A stretch of 64,000 nucleotides of DNA from Leptolinea tardivitalis (GCF_001050275.1 NZ_BBYA01000009.1:62001-126000), one strand, 5' to 3'; positions 51,587-60,464 are shown, numbered from the stretch's first letter. Notes: generated by a model not told the origin, from the letters alone. Program-made: numbers and translations.

Positions 51587-52303
51587 ATGCCAAAAAAGAA
51601 AACAGCTCCTGCAGAACAAAGTAATACAGGGCAGGAAAATCTGACAGATTCTGGAAAAGAAAAAAAAACGGAAACCATGCCTGAAGCACAGCCGGATAAG
51701 TCATCCGTCGTTACGCCGGTGGAACCGACTGGCTCTGCCGCCTGCCATGAAGTTGTGGAATCCCCACAGAAAAAGGGATTTCCATGGGCGAACATGGTGA
51801 TTTCTCTTGTTTTTGGTCTTTTATTGGGGGTGTTGGTGAGTTATTTTTTCATGGTGAAACCAGTTCAAGATCAATTGGCTGTTACGGCTGGTTTATTAAA
51901 TGATGATTCTGCTTCGAACCAGATCAAATCTGATCTGACAAACACCCGCCTCCGTCAGCAGGAAATGGAAATCCGTTATCTAAAATCCGCTGCTCAACTG
52001 GAAAGTGCCAACCAGTACATTTTTCTTCTCCGGATAAAAGAGCAGGTTTCAATTGCCCGGCTTCAATTGGAACAAAAAGATGGTTTTGAAGCCCGTGAAA
52101 CTATGGCCGGCATCAAGACGCTATTTGATCAATTACGTCCCTTCATAGAGAAAAAAGATAAAGCCACTGCCGATGATTTAGAATCCTTGATCAAAACATC
52201 CATACAAGACTTGACCGGGGACCCCGAACAGGCAAAAACAGATCTGGAAGGTATGGCTTCACATCTTAATACGGTGGAGATGACGCTTTTCCAAATGGAA
52301 TAA
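51587..52303 (+). CDS. Single-helix membrane protein with coiled-coil domain
   Basis: 238 aa. Residues 1-65 are Lys/Glu/Ser/Pro-rich and disordered, 68-89 form one transmembrane helix, and ~95-238 are helical with heptad-like repeats ('LRQQEMEIRYLKSAAQLESANQYIFLLRIKEQVSIARLQLEQKD', 'LEGMASHLNTVEMTLFQME'). I do not recognise it. AAGGAT precedes the ATG. The charged N-terminus suggests it stays inside and the coiled coil outside. It precedes the histidine-kinase gene by 72 bases and may share regulation. Confidence 0.7.
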   Translation: MPKKKTAPAEQSNTGQENLTDSGKEKKTETMPEAQPDKSSVVTPVEPTGSAACHEVVESPQKKGFPWANMVISLVFGLLLGVLVSYFFMVKPVQDQLAVTAGLLNDDSASNQIKSDLTNTRLRQQEMEIRYLKSAAQLESANQYIFLLRIKEQVSIARLQLEQKDGFEARETMAGIKTLFDQLRPFIEKKDKATADDLESLIKTSIQDLTGDPEQAKTDLEGMASHLNTVEMTLFQME

Positions 52304-52313
52304 ATCTTGCATG

Positions 52314-52322
52314 TGCTATACT
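52314..52322 (+). promoter_or_regulatory. Extended -10 element before the histidine-kinase operon
   Basis: TGC followed by TATACT (52317-52322) with no good -35 box. Transcription from ~52329 would start inside the inverted pair CTTG-AGTCCA-CAAG. Confidence 0.4.
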
Positions 52323-52375
52323 CTTGAGTCCACAAGTCAACATGCACTATTGGGAATTCGTCATTAAGAAAAATT

Positions 52376-53950
52376 ATGGACAATCCTCAGGCTTCCGCCA
52401 AGACACCCGTCAACTTATTGCTGGATATTAGCCGCGAATTAACGGCTGCGTTGGATTTGCACACTGTTCTTGAACGCGTGCTGGTGTTATCAACCGGCAG
52501 CATCGGGTTGGAACGTGCCAGTTTGATCGTTCTGGATGACCGAAAGAAACCTATCGATGCTGCCATAATGGTGAATGGAAAAATCATCGTCCACAAGAAA
52601 GAGCAGCTGTGGGCTACAGTAGAAAGCGGTCTGGCTGGTTGGGTCTTAAAAGAAGGTAAAGCTGTTTTAATTCCCGATACCAGCAAAGATGCCCGCTGGC
52701 TACAACGGCAGGATGACTCTCCAGAGAAATCGGGCCCAAAATCTGCCGTTTGCCTGCCCTTAATGCAACGGGAATCACTTGTGGGTATTTTGACCATCGT
52801 CCACCCGCAGCCAAATTATTTCTCAAACGAAGAATTTAACCTGCTGCAGGGTGTGGCAGATCTATGCGGATCGGCCATTGGAAACTCCCGTCTATTTGAA
52901 TCATTGCAGGCAGCCAATCGCCGCTATCGAGAGTTGTTTGATGACAGCATTGACCCCATCTTCATCACCGATATGGAAGGTGAAATCCTGGAAGCCAACC
53001 GGCAGGCCAGCGGTGTGACCGGATACCAGCCAGTTGAACTTATCGGAAGATCTATTTTTGACCTGCAAACTCGTGACCGGTCCATTATTCAAGAAGAACA
53101 ATCGCACCTTTCAACAGGGATGGCGATTTCATTTGAGTCAAAAATGGTTCTCCGCAGCGGTGGACAGTTACCGGTAATTGTCCACATCCGCCGGGAGAAT
53201 ATTGATGATATTGATATGATGCAATGGCTTTTCCGTGATATCAGCGAAAGGAAAGAGCTTGATAGACTACGCGACGACCTGTCTGCCATGATCTACCATG
53301 ATCTTCGCTCTCCACTGGCTAACGTAATTTCCAGCCTGGATATCATGATGGCTTCCCAGCAGGATCCCAATTCACCCAATACAGGCCTGATCCAGATTGC
53401 TTATCGTTCTGCGGAACGAATGCAGCGGTTGATCAGTGCCTTGCTGGATATCAGCCGTCTGGAAGCCGGACAATCCATCCTTAAACCGAAAATCACAGAA
53501 GCCCGTTCACTTCTACAAGAAGCCCTGGAAGTTGTAAAACCAAATATTGATACAAAGCAACAGACTACCTCGCTGGTCTTGCCAAAAGACCCCATATTCT
53601 TGTATGTCGATGTGGATATGATCCGCCGAGTGATCATCAACCTGACAGAAAATGCCAATAAATTTACGCCCAATGGGGGAGCTCTGCAACTGGGATGTGT
53701 TCTCCAAGGCGATAAAGCCGAATTGTGGGTAAGAGATAGCGGTCCTGGAATTCCTCCGGAAAGTGCCAAAACGATTTTTGAAAAATATGTGCGGCTGCAA
53801 ACAGAAAATGCACCGAAAGGCCTGGGTCTTGGACTTGCATTCTGCCGGTTGGCTGTTGAAGCTCACGGCGGGAAAATTTGGGTTGAAAGTACACAGGGTC
53901 ATGGCAGCCGGTTTGTGATGACTTTACCTCTTGCAAAAGAGACACTCTAA
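52376..53950 (+). CDS. GAF-PAS sensor histidine kinase
   Basis: 524 aa, no transmembrane helix, so cytoplasmic. Residues ~10-175 are a GAF domain ('LDLHTVLERVLVLSTGSIGLERASLIVLDD...VCLPLMQRESLVGILTIVH'), ~180-295 a PAS domain. HisKA carries His308 in 'MIYHDLRSPLANVISSLD'. The ATPase domain has N-box 'NLTENANKFTP', G1 'VRDSGPGIP' and G2 'GLGLGLAFCRLAVEAHGG'. It should phosphorylate a response regulator; the CheY-like protein at 55902, three genes downstream, is a candidate. No ribosome site is evident at the ATG. Confidence 0.93.
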   Translation: MDNPQASAKTPVNLLLDISRELTAALDLHTVLERVLVLSTGSIGLERASLIVLDDRKKPIDAAIMVNGKIIVHKKEQLWATVESGLAGWVLKEGKAVLIPDTSKDARWLQRQDDSPEKSGPKSAVCLPLMQRESLVGILTIVHPQPNYFSNEEFNLLQGVADLCGSAIGNSRLFESLQAANRRYRELFDDSIDPIFITDMEGEILEANRQASGVTGYQPVELIGRSIFDLQTRDRSIIQEEQSHLSTGMAISFESKMVLRSGGQLPVIVHIRRENIDDIDMMQWLFRDISERKELDRLRDDLSAMIYHDLRSPLANVISSLDIMMASQQDPNSPNTGLIQIAYRSAERMQRLISALLDISRLEAGQSILKPKITEARSLLQEALEVVKPNIDTKQQTTSLVLPKDPIFLYVDVDMIRRVIINLTENANKFTPNGGALQLGCVLQGDKAELWVRDSGPGIPPESAKTIFEKYVRLQTENAPKGLGLGLAFCRLAVEAHGGKIWVESTQGHGSRFVMTLPLAKETL

Positions 53951-53967
53951 CAGGTATTGGAGTACCA

Positions 53968-54825
53968 ATGGAAGAAATTGCACACAATGTCTTTATCGAG
54001 ACTGGATTTATTGGTGTAACTGTCGCCGCCATTCCATTTTCGCAGGGACAAATATTAATTGATTCACCTTTCAGAAACGATGATATCCGCTCCTGGAGGG
54101 CATCGCTGGTCAATCTGGCGGCTGGAGGAGAACGTGTTCTCATCAACCTTGATGCCCATTATGATCGCACATTGGGATCAAGAGCTATGGAAGCCACACT
54201 TATTACACATGAAGCCACGGCAACGGCATTTCGCAGCCGGCCATTAACATTTAAAAACCAGCATCTGGGAACCGGTGCTGCCTGGGAACAAAGCAACAAT
54301 CTGGGAACCATCCGCTGGATTCCGCCGGATATTACCTTTGACCATTCCATCTCGCTTTACCCTGACAGCGTAACATTGACCGTTGAACATCATGCCGGAC
54401 CAATGGCTGGATCATGCTGGGTGGAAATCCCTGAGGCAAAAGTGCTGTTTGTGGGTGATGCCCTGCCGGTGGACCAACCGCCATTTCTGGCGAATGCCGA
54501 TATCCCCGCCTGGATAAACTCCCTTGAGATTCTGGCTTCGGGTCGTTTTTCTGGTTATAAACTCGTGAGCGGCCGGGGAGGGGTTACTTCCTTTGAAAAG
54601 ATACCAGCCCTGGTTAAATGGTTGAAAGGCGTGGAAGAAAAAATTATCTCTCTGGGTGAAAAATCTGTTCCTCCTGAAGAAACGGCGGGTCTTGTTTCAG
54701 GATTGATTGGTGAATTTTCTATGCCGACGGAATTGAAAAGTCAGTATACCGATCGGTTGAAGTGGGGTCTCTTCCAGTATTATGCCCATTGTTATTTCCC
54801 GACGCGGGCAGAAACTGAGGAGTAA
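53968..54825 (+). CDS. Metallo-beta-lactamase-fold hydrolase
   Basis: 285 aa. The fold is suggested by 'GFIGVTVAAIPFSQGQILIDSPFRNDDIRSW', 'VLINLDAHYDRTLGSRAME' in place of the usual HxHxDH loop, 'TVEHHAGPMAGSCWVEIPEAKVLFVGDALPVDQPP' with the His and Asp ligands, and 'GRGGVTSFEKIP'. The first metal site is therefore altered (AHYDRT), so activity may be changed or one metal lost. It lies in a tight run between the histidine kinase (17 bases) and the asparaginase (one-base overlap). Substrate unknown. Confidence 0.8.
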   Translation: MEEIAHNVFIETGFIGVTVAAIPFSQGQILIDSPFRNDDIRSWRASLVNLAAGGERVLINLDAHYDRTLGSRAMEATLITHEATATAFRSRPLTFKNQHLGTGAAWEQSNNLGTIRWIPPDITFDHSISLYPDSVTLTVEHHAGPMAGSCWVEIPEAKVLFVGDALPVDQPPFLANADIPAWINSLEILASGRFSGYKLVSGRGGVTSFEKIPALVKWLKGVEEKIISLGEKSVPPEETAGLVSGLIGEFSMPTELKSQYTDRLKWGLFQYYAHCYFPTRAETEE

Positions 54826-55889
54826 TGATGACGGGAACACCAAAGAGCGAATGGTATCAACCGGTTGTTGAACTTACTCGCGGACGCATTGTTGAATCTA
54901 TCCATTATGGTGCAGCGGCGGTTGTCAACAGTGAAGGAAAATTAATCGCATCGTATGGTGATCCATACGCTGTTTCCTTTTTACGTTCAGCGGCTAAACC
55001 ATTTCAAGCCCTGCCATTTATCGAAATGGGTGGTGACGAAAAATTCAATTTTTCGCCTGCTGAAATTGGATTGATCTGCGCATCCCATTCCGGAACGGAT
55101 GAACATAAATCCGCCTTGGAAACCCTCCAGGCCAGAATTGGCATTTCCGAATCTGACCTTCAATGTGGAACACATCCGCCTCTCAGTAAAGACACGGCCG
55201 ATACCCTGATTCGCCGGGGAGAAACTCCAACACAAAATCGTCATAACTGTTCGGGGAAACATACCGGCATGCTGGCTCATGCCCGGTTGCGTGGATTGGA
55301 TATTTCTACCTACCTCGATATGAAATCACCTGTGCAACAATCCATCCTCCAGGCTTTCTCTGAGATGTGTGGTATTCCAGAGGATCAAGTTGAATTAGGC
55401 ATTGATGGATGTTCTGCTCCTAACTTTGCCGTACCACTGTTCAATGCCGCGCTGGGATTAGCCCGATTGAGCGATCCGCGAAGCCTGAAACCCGATCGCG
55501 CCAAAGCCTGTAACAAAATATTCGCCGGTATGACGGGTGCCCCATTTATGGTGGCTGGTCCTGGCCGGTTTGATACCCTCTTTATGACAGAAAAACATGG
55601 CACTATCCTCACAAAAGCTGGAGCCGAAGGGTACCAGGTGTTTGGTGTTCCTGCACAGGACGGAAAACCCGGCCTGGGAATTGCCATAAAAATCTCAGAT
55701 GGGGATGCAGACAACCGGGCTCGTGACCTGGTCGGTCTTGAAATATTACGTCAGCTTGGATTGGTTTCCAATGATGATTTGTCTCGCTTATCCGATTTTT
55801 ACACTCGAAAGTTATATAACTGGCGTAAGTTGGAAATCGGCGAAATCCGACCTGGATTTACACTGTTGAAAAAACAGGTGTCAACTTAA
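54825..55889 (+). CDS. L-asparaginase II family protein
   Basis: 354 aa. The Asparaginase_II family (Rhizobium AnsA type) pattern is clear: 'VELTRGRIVESIHYGAAAVVNSEGKLIASYGDP', 'FLRSAAKPFQALPFIEMGG', 'CASHSGTDEHKSALETLQARIG', 'HNCSGKHTGMLAHARLRG', 'LGIDGCSAPNFAVPLFNAALGLARL'. These hydrolyse asparagine to aspartate and are unrelated to the classical bacterial enzyme. The ATG shares a base with the stop of the preceding gene (TAATG); an ATG directly follows. It is placed inside a signalling run, which is odd. Confidence 0.9.
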   Translation: MMTGTPKSEWYQPVVELTRGRIVESIHYGAAAVVNSEGKLIASYGDPYAVSFLRSAAKPFQALPFIEMGGDEKFNFSPAEIGLICASHSGTDEHKSALETLQARIGISESDLQCGTHPPLSKDTADTLIRRGETPTQNRHNCSGKHTGMLAHARLRGLDISTYLDMKSPVQQSILQAFSEMCGIPEDQVELGIDGCSAPNFAVPLFNAALGLARLSDPRSLKPDRAKACNKIFAGMTGAPFMVAGPGRFDTLFMTEKHGTILTKAGAEGYQVFGVPAQDGKPGLGIAIKISDGDADNRARDLVGLEILRQLGLVSNDDLSRLSDFYTRKLYNWRKLEIGEIRPGFTLLKKQVST

Positions 55890-55901
55890 CGGAAGGTTCG
55901 T

Positions 55902-56312
55902 ATGCGCATTCCTCGAGTCCTGGTCATTGATGATGATCCGACCATCGCCCGGCTGGTTCGTTTAACCCTTCATTCTAAAGGATACGATGTTGTTGTTGCC
56001 GAGAATACTCATGACGGACTCAAAGAGCTTTTTCAACAGACAACCGACCTGATCATTCTCGATTACATGCTGCCCGAACAAAACGGGCTATCATTCTTAA
56101 AAGATCTGCGGGCAGAACCAGAATTGGCAACAATTCCGGTGATCATGATGACCACGGCCAGTGTGGGAGAGGTGGTTCAGGCAGCCATCATACTGGGTGC
56201 CAATGACTTCTTAACCAAACCGTTTGACTTAAAAACCCTGTTAGAACGGGTCGAAAAATTCGTACCTATGCCCGAAGAAGATAATGACAGGAATGATGAG
56301 AATGGTAAGTAA
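55902..56312 (+). CDS. CheY-like single-domain response regulator
   Basis: 136 aa. Receiver fold: acidic 'VIDDDPTIARLVRLTL' (8-23), phospho-acceptor Asp in 'DLIILDYMLPEQNGL' near residue 54, Thr in 'VIMMTTASVGEVVQAA' and the Lys in 'GANDFLTKPFDLKTLL' near residue 107. There is no output domain, so it acts by protein contact. A charged tail of ~15 residues ends the protein. GGAAGG lies before the ATG. It ends the histidine-kinase operon and is its likely partner. Confidence 0.92.
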   Translation: MRIPRVLVIDDDPTIARLVRLTLHSKGYDVVVAENTHDGLKELFQQTTDLIILDYMLPEQNGLSFLKDLRAEPELATIPVIMMTTASVGEVVQAAIILGANDFLTKPFDLKTLLERVEKFVPMPEEDNDRNDENGK

Positions 56313-56346
56313 GGAAGAAAACACTTCCAAACCTTAGGGATAATTT

Positions 56347-56793
56347 TTAAATCTTATCCAGTTTCTTAGTCATTACATAAGCATCTTCCCCGTCTGCATA
56401 ATACTGCGGACGGGTTTCTTTTTTCTGGTATCCCAGCTCTTCATAGAGATGAATGGCGCCTTCATTAGATTTACGCACGCACAGACAGATGACCGGCCGC
56501 CTGACGAGCTTTTCAACAGCCATCATCAACGATTTTCCCACACCCTGCCGACGATATTCTGGCGCCACCCCCACAGTGCTGACCCAGGCTACCGGTTCAA
56601 ACAAGTTCTGTTCGACCGAAATAAACCCGATGATGGATTTATCATCCTGTGCTTTAAGGTTAATTCCCCCTGGAATTATCAGGATCGTTAAAATATCCAG
56701 CACTGGCCAGGCATCTTCCTTGAACACCACATCTTCCAATTTTTTCAGGGCGCTCAAATCAAACAGCCTGGCCGGTGCAAGAGAATACATCAC
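56347..56793 (-). CDS. GNAT acetyltransferase, RimI-like
   Basis: 148 aa. The acetyl-CoA loop 'VSTVGVAPEYRRQGVGKSLMMAVEKL' (about 71-96) and 'NEGAIHLYEELGYQKKETRPQYYADGEDAYVMTKKL' match RimI-type N-terminal acetyltransferases. The start overlaps the stomatin-like stop by four bases, and it is last in the nfeD-stomatin-GNAT run. Whether it modifies a ribosomal protein or another target is open. Confidence 0.86.
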   Translation of the reverse strand: MMYSLAPARLFDLSALKKLEDVVFKEDAWPVLDILTILIIPGGINLKAQDDKSIIGFISVEQNLFEPVAWVSTVGVAPEYRRQGVGKSLMMAVEKLVRRPVICLCVRKSNEGAIHLYEELGYQKKETRPQYYADGEDAYVMTKKLDKI

Positions 56794-57695
56794 GCTTTGT
56801 TGCCAACTCCTTTAACAAAGTCGGAAAGCAGGTTGGTAAATTCCATCGGGAAGATGTACTTGGTTGCCGGATTGGCAGACATCGTCTTGAGGGTGTCGAA
56901 GTATTGCAGTGTAACGGTGTGCTGATCGATCTTGTTGGCAATAGCATCGATTTTCGACAGGGCTCCGGCGTACCCTTCAGCCTTTAATTGCTGAGCCTGT
57001 AATTCACCCTCTGCTTTAAGAATGGCGGCTTGTTTTTCACCTTCAGCCCGCAGAATGGCAGCCTGTTTTTCGCCTGTTGCCACATTAATGGCGGCTTCTC
57101 GCGTACCTTCTGATTCTGTAACAATAGCACGGCGGGTACGTTCAGCCGTTAACTGGCGGTTCATAGAATCCTGAACATCCCGCGGCGGGATAATCTCACG
57201 GATTTCCACATTGGTCACCTTGACGCCCCAGCGTTCTGTCACTTCATCCAACCGGGTGCGCAGCAGGGTGTTGATGTGCTCACGTTGTGAGAGAACATCA
57301 TCAAGCAGGATGCCGCCAATGACTGACCGTAATGTGGTTGTTGCCAGACCCTGGGCCGCGAGCTCAAAATTGCCCACCTGTAAAACACTTTCTGTGGGAT
57401 TAACCAGTTTGTAGTACCACAGGAAGTCAATGGAAATGGGGGCGTTATCCTTGGTAATGGAGGATTGGTGGGGAATTTCCCGAACCTGTTCACGAAGATC
57501 AACCCGAACAGGGCGGTCAATTACTGGAATCAACAGGACAAGCCCCGGACCTTTATCGCCAATACAGCGGCCAAGCCGAAAAACGACAAGCCGTTGATAT
57601 TCTGGGACTACCTTAATGGCAGAGGCGAGGAAGAATATTGCCAGTACAACAACAAAACCGATCAGGCATAATACAGGGGTGATTGAAGCATCCAT
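56790..57695 (-). CDS. SPFH/stomatin-like membrane protein
   Basis: 301 aa. One N-terminal helix (about 5-28), then the SPFH domain ('VPEYQRLVVFRLGRCIGDKGPGLVLLIPVIDRPVRVDLREQ', 'GGILLDDVLSQREHINTLLRTRLDEVTERWGVKVTNVEIREIIPP') and a coiled Ala/Glu-rich region ('EKQAAILRAEGEKQAAILKAEGELQAQQLKAEG'). These proteins oligomerise into membrane microdomain scaffolds and associate with NfeD proteins, as the upstream gene suggests. A clear AAGGAG lies before the ATG. Confidence 0.93.
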   Translation of the reverse strand: MDASITPVLCLIGFVVVLAIFFLASAIKVVPEYQRLVVFRLGRCIGDKGPGLVLLIPVIDRPVRVDLREQVREIPHQSSITKDNAPISIDFLWYYKLVNPTESVLQVGNFELAAQGLATTTLRSVIGGILLDDVLSQREHINTLLRTRLDEVTERWGVKVTNVEIREIIPPRDVQDSMNRQLTAERTRRAIVTESEGTREAAINVATGEKQAAILRAEGEKQAAILKAEGELQAQQLKAEGYAGALSKIDAIANKIDQHTVTLQYFDTLKTMSANPATKYIFPMEFTNLLSDFVKGVGNKA

Positions 57696-57744
57696 AGCTG
57701 TCTCCTTATTTACAATTTACAAGCAAAGTTTATTCAAGTTTTCT

Positions 57745-58371
57745 TTATTCATGCAACAGGTCAGGATCATTGGTGTTTTCTGACCAGGGTTCAACTTCCA
57801 GGGTAAATCCATCCTGTTTGAGCACTTTCACCATTGTCCCCGCTGGAATGAGTGTTTGCGAGCGGGCGCTCCACTCTTCATTTTGAACATACACAGTTCC
57901 CGTCAGATGCACGTCTGAGCGTGTTTTGCCTACCATGCCGACCAGTTTACCGGTTCGGTTATAGGGTTTCATCTTCATGGCATCCATTCCGCGAGTGGCG
58001 ATGATCCACATGAGACCTGTGACCAGGATCGAAACAATACTGGCCAACACCGGATTTACAGCCGGTTGTCCAGATTCAAGACGGAACATGAACACTGAAC
58101 CGACTATCAGGGCAAGAATACTGATGACCAGAAATAATCGGTTTCTTGACTTACGTAACGCGATTAAGAATGGGAAAACGCCTACCAGAAGAATAACCAC
58201 AGCCCACCAATTAATGGGCAGGTTAGCCATCGAGTAACCAGCAATGACAATTGCCAGAACGGCGCCAATTTCGAGAAGTCCGGTTCCGGGTGCGAACAAG
58301 GCCAGAACAGTCAGAACAAACCCGGCAACCAGTATTAAATATGAAACATTTGGATCGAGTAAATAATTCAT
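57745..58371 (-). CDS. NfeD-like membrane protein
   Basis: 208 aa. Four to five hydrophobic helices (about 9-27, 31-47, 53-69, 79-95, 106-127) are followed by an OB-fold ('GKLVGMVGKTRSDVHLTGTVYVQNEEWSARSQTLIPAGTMVKVLKQDGFTLEVEPW'), the short NfeD (NfeD1b) type without the protease domain. It partners with the SPFH protein 49 bases downstream in many bacteria. It is the first gene after a strong promoter. Confidence 0.9.
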   Translation of the reverse strand: MNYLLDPNVSYLILVAGFVLTVLALFAPGTGLLEIGAVLAIVIAGYSMANLPINWWAVVILLVGVFPFLIALRKSRNRLFLVISILALIVGSVFMFRLESGQPAVNPVLASIVSILVTGLMWIIATRGMDAMKMKPYNRTGKLVGMVGKTRSDVHLTGTVYVQNEEWSARSQTLIPAGTMVKVLKQDGFTLEVEPWSENTNDPDLLHE

Positions 58372-58398
58372 TTCACCCTTCTTCTATTTCCTTGTTAC

Positions 58399-58427
58399 AT
58401 TATATACAAGCCGATATGCAGTGACAA
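58399..58427 (-). promoter_or_regulatory. Promoter of the nfeD-stomatin-GNAT operon
   Basis: On the minus strand TTGTCA (58427-58422), 17 bases, TATAAT (58404-58399, full consensus). The ATG is ~20 bases after the predicted transcription start. Confidence 0.85.
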
Positions 58428-58518
58428 CAAAACAGGAAACCAGGCTGTATCTATATACGCAATTTACGTTAAAGAGTATCATGTTCATTCATTGAATAAA
58501 CTGTTGAGGAGAAGACTG

Positions 58519-59205
58519 ATGAGTACATCCATTACTTTTCTGGGACATGCCGCCTTTTCTATTAAAACCGGCGAATTTTCCATTCTGGTGGACCCTTTCT
58601 TATCTCGCAATCCCCTTGCCAGTATCTCGGCTGATAAAGTGGAGGCAGATTATATTCTGATTACACATGGGCATGGAGACCATCTGGGGGATGCCGCTGC
58701 CATTGCCAAGCGGACAGGCGCCTTGATCATCAGTAATTCCGAAATATGCGACTGGTTTGAATCAAAAGGGTTTAACGTCCACGGGCAGCATATAGGAGGT
58801 GGTTTTACACACCCATTTGGTTACTTAAAATTGACCAATGCTTTGCATGGATCTGCTCTTCCGGATGGCTCCAATGGCGGGAATCCGGCAGGTTTTTTGT
58901 TGACCTTCAAAGAAAATGGAAAGAAAGCGTATTTTGCCGGTGATACCGGTCTTTTTGGCGATATGCGGTTGATCGGGGAAGAAGGCATTGACCTGGCCGC
59001 CCTGCCCATAGGCGATAATTTCACTATGGGTCCGGCTGATGCCCTGCGCGCTGTGAGGTTGTTGCAGCCGGCTGTGGTCATACCCATTCATTACAATACG
59101 TTCCCCCCCATCCGCCAGGATGTAGCTGCCTGGGCGCGTGAAGTAGAAGCTCAGACCAGTACGCTGGTCAAAGTGTTGTCACCAGGGGAGAGTGTTGAAT
59201 TATAA
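58519..59205 (+). CDS. UPF0173 metal-dependent hydrolase (UlaG-like)
   Basis: 228 aa from the ATG at 58519, seven bases after GAGGAG; the frame is open slightly upstream to a TTG at 58492. 'STSITFLGHAAFSIKTGEFSILVDPFLSRNPLA' and the metal motif 'ITHGHGDHLGDAAAIAKRTGA' (HxHxDH) are intact, as are 'FAGDTGLFGDMRLIGE' and 'PIHYNTFPPIRQD'. Family members are cytoplasmic metallo-beta-lactamase-fold hydrolases of unclear substrate. Single gene. Confidence 0.9.
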   Translation: MSTSITFLGHAAFSIKTGEFSILVDPFLSRNPLASISADKVEADYILITHGHGDHLGDAAAIAKRTGALIISNSEICDWFESKGFNVHGQHIGGGFTHPFGYLKLTNALHGSALPDGSNGGNPAGFLLTFKENGKKAYFAGDTGLFGDMRLIGEEGIDLAALPIGDNFTMGPADALRAVRLLQPAVVIPIHYNTFPPIRQDVAAWAREVEAQTSTLVKVLSPGESVEL

Positions 59206-59221
59206 GTTCACAGGGTGATTG

Positions 59222-59258
59222 AAAGAACTCCCCGTTTTTCTTTTGCGGGAAGTTCTTT
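59222..59258. terminator. Hairpin between converging genes
   Basis: AAAGAACT-C-CCCG (59222-59234) pairs with CGGG-A-AGTTCTTT (59246-59258) with one mismatch; loop of 11 bases. U-tracts after the stem are short, so termination efficiency is uncertain. Confidence 0.55.
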
Positions 59259-59265
59259 GTTCAAC

Positions 59266-59538
59266 TCAGAATGTCTGTTTCATCAACAACTGCATCGATT
59301 CTTGAGGCAGAATGATCGGTGAAATTTCGAGAATCTCCGAATAGTATTCTCGATGGGGGGCGAAGGCTTTATCGAATTCAGCCCTGTCTTTCGCCTCCCA
59401 TATATTGAGGCCAACCGACGGATCGTCCTTCAGACAATATGTGCTGAGCGGATGGGTTGGCAGGGCACCAGCCTGAAGTTTTTGACCCAACTCGGCCATC
59501 TTGGTGACATCCAATCGTACTTTAACGAAAAACAACAT
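59266..59538 (-). CDS. Small dimeric alpha-beta barrel-like protein
   Basis: 90 aa. 'MLFFVKVRLDVTKMAELGQKL' at the N-terminus, 'VGLNIWEAKDRAEFDKAFAPHREYYSEI' and 'SPIILPQESMQLLM' recall muconolactone-isomerase/ABM-type small alpha+beta proteins that form dimers. Catalytic function cannot be inferred. AAAGGAGAG precedes the ATG. It lies between a converging hydrolase gene and the ECF sigma gene. Confidence 0.65.
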   Translation of the reverse strand: MLFFVKVRLDVTKMAELGQKLQAGALPTHPLSTYCLKDDPSVGLNIWEAKDRAEFDKAFAPHREYYSEILEISPIILPQESMQLLMKQTF

Positions 59539-59603
59539 TTTTCTCTCCTTTCTGAAGCAGGTTTAGATTACTTTATAGATTTAGAGAGAAAAACTTGATT
59601 TTG

Positions 59604-60464
59604 TTACACCCCATTTTTGTGAAAGATCATCCAATCTTTACTTTTCATAATTTCTGTAACTATCTGTTGGGAATTTTTTGGGGCAGTTTTTAGTGAAAGC
59701 CTTGAATAATAATCCATCGTTAATGCAAATTCAGAAATTTCTTTCTCCAATTGACGGGTATTCGGTGGAGAATTTTGTGTTTCGGAATTATCTTTTATGG
59801 AAATCCAATCCTTTTTCAAAGAAAAACCAATCAAATCTTCACAATGGCAATGATTGGCCGGATTATATTGAGAACAATTCTTGCAGAGAAACATCTTGAT
59901 ATTTGTTCTTGCTCTGTGAACCAATACCCGAACAGCCCCCTCTGATCTGTTCATAATTGCCGCTACATCTTCGATTTCAATCTTGAGAAGTACAGAGAGA
60001 ATAAATGCTGTTCGTTGGTCGATAGAAAGACAACGGATTAAGCCGGTCAGACAACCTTCTTTAATTTGATCTATAAGATATTGCCTATCCGTTTCACTCA
60101 ATCCATCCGGGGATTTTACCTGCCTGGCAGATTGGATCATTTCTTCAAACGAGGAGAATGACGTTCTCTGCCTGCCTGCCAATAACTTTAAACACTCATT
60201 CCGGGCAATAGTGAATATCCATGTGAACAGATGGCTTTCCTCGCGAAATGTTTCAATATGACGGAAAACCTGAAAAAAAGTCTCCTGGGTGATATCAGTG
60301 GCATCTTCAATATCGCCCGTCATTCGATAGGCCAGATTGTAGATTTTCTCGCCGTAACTATCATAGAGAAGTGAAAAACTGGAATCGTCATGGTCTTTTA
60401 AATGTTGAATGAAGTCGGCTGTGACAGACAAATCCATACTTTCATGTTCAACAGTCTGATCCAT
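59604..60464 (-). CDS. ECF sigma factor with C-terminal Cys/His-rich extension
   Basis: 286 aa, much longer than usual ECF factors (~180). Region sigma2 is 'FSLLYDSYGEKIYNLAYRMTGDIEDATDITQETFFQVFRHIETFREES' (about 30-77) and sigma4 'LIRCLSIDQRTAFILSVLLKIEIEDVAAIMNRSEGAVRVLVHRARTNIKMFL' (about 142-193). Directly after lie Cys194, Cys197, His205, Cys206, His207 and Cys208, a potential zinc or redox site, then ~75 residues of unknown fold. No anti-sigma gene is adjacent, so the tail may itself regulate the factor. The target promoters are unknown. Confidence 0.88.
   Translation of the reverse strand: MDQTVEHESMDLSVTADFIQHLKDHDDSSFSLLYDSYGEKIYNLAYRMTGDIEDATDITQETFFQVFRHIETFREESHLFTWIFTIARNECLKLLAGRQRTSFSSFEEMIQSARQVKSPDGLSETDRQYLIDQIKEGCLTGLIRCLSIDQRTAFILSVLLKIEIEDVAAIMNRSEGAVRVLVHRARTNIKMFLCKNCSQYNPANHCHCEDLIGFSLKKDWISIKDNSETQNSPPNTRQLEKEISEFALTMDYYSRLSLKTAPKNSQQIVTEIMKSKDWMIFHKNGV

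Noticed and set aside
49101-54825. RiPP or secondary-metabolite cluster around the SagB-like gene
   Set aside because: Neighbours are MurJ, a coiled-coil protein and signalling genes; no precursor, cyclase or exporter.
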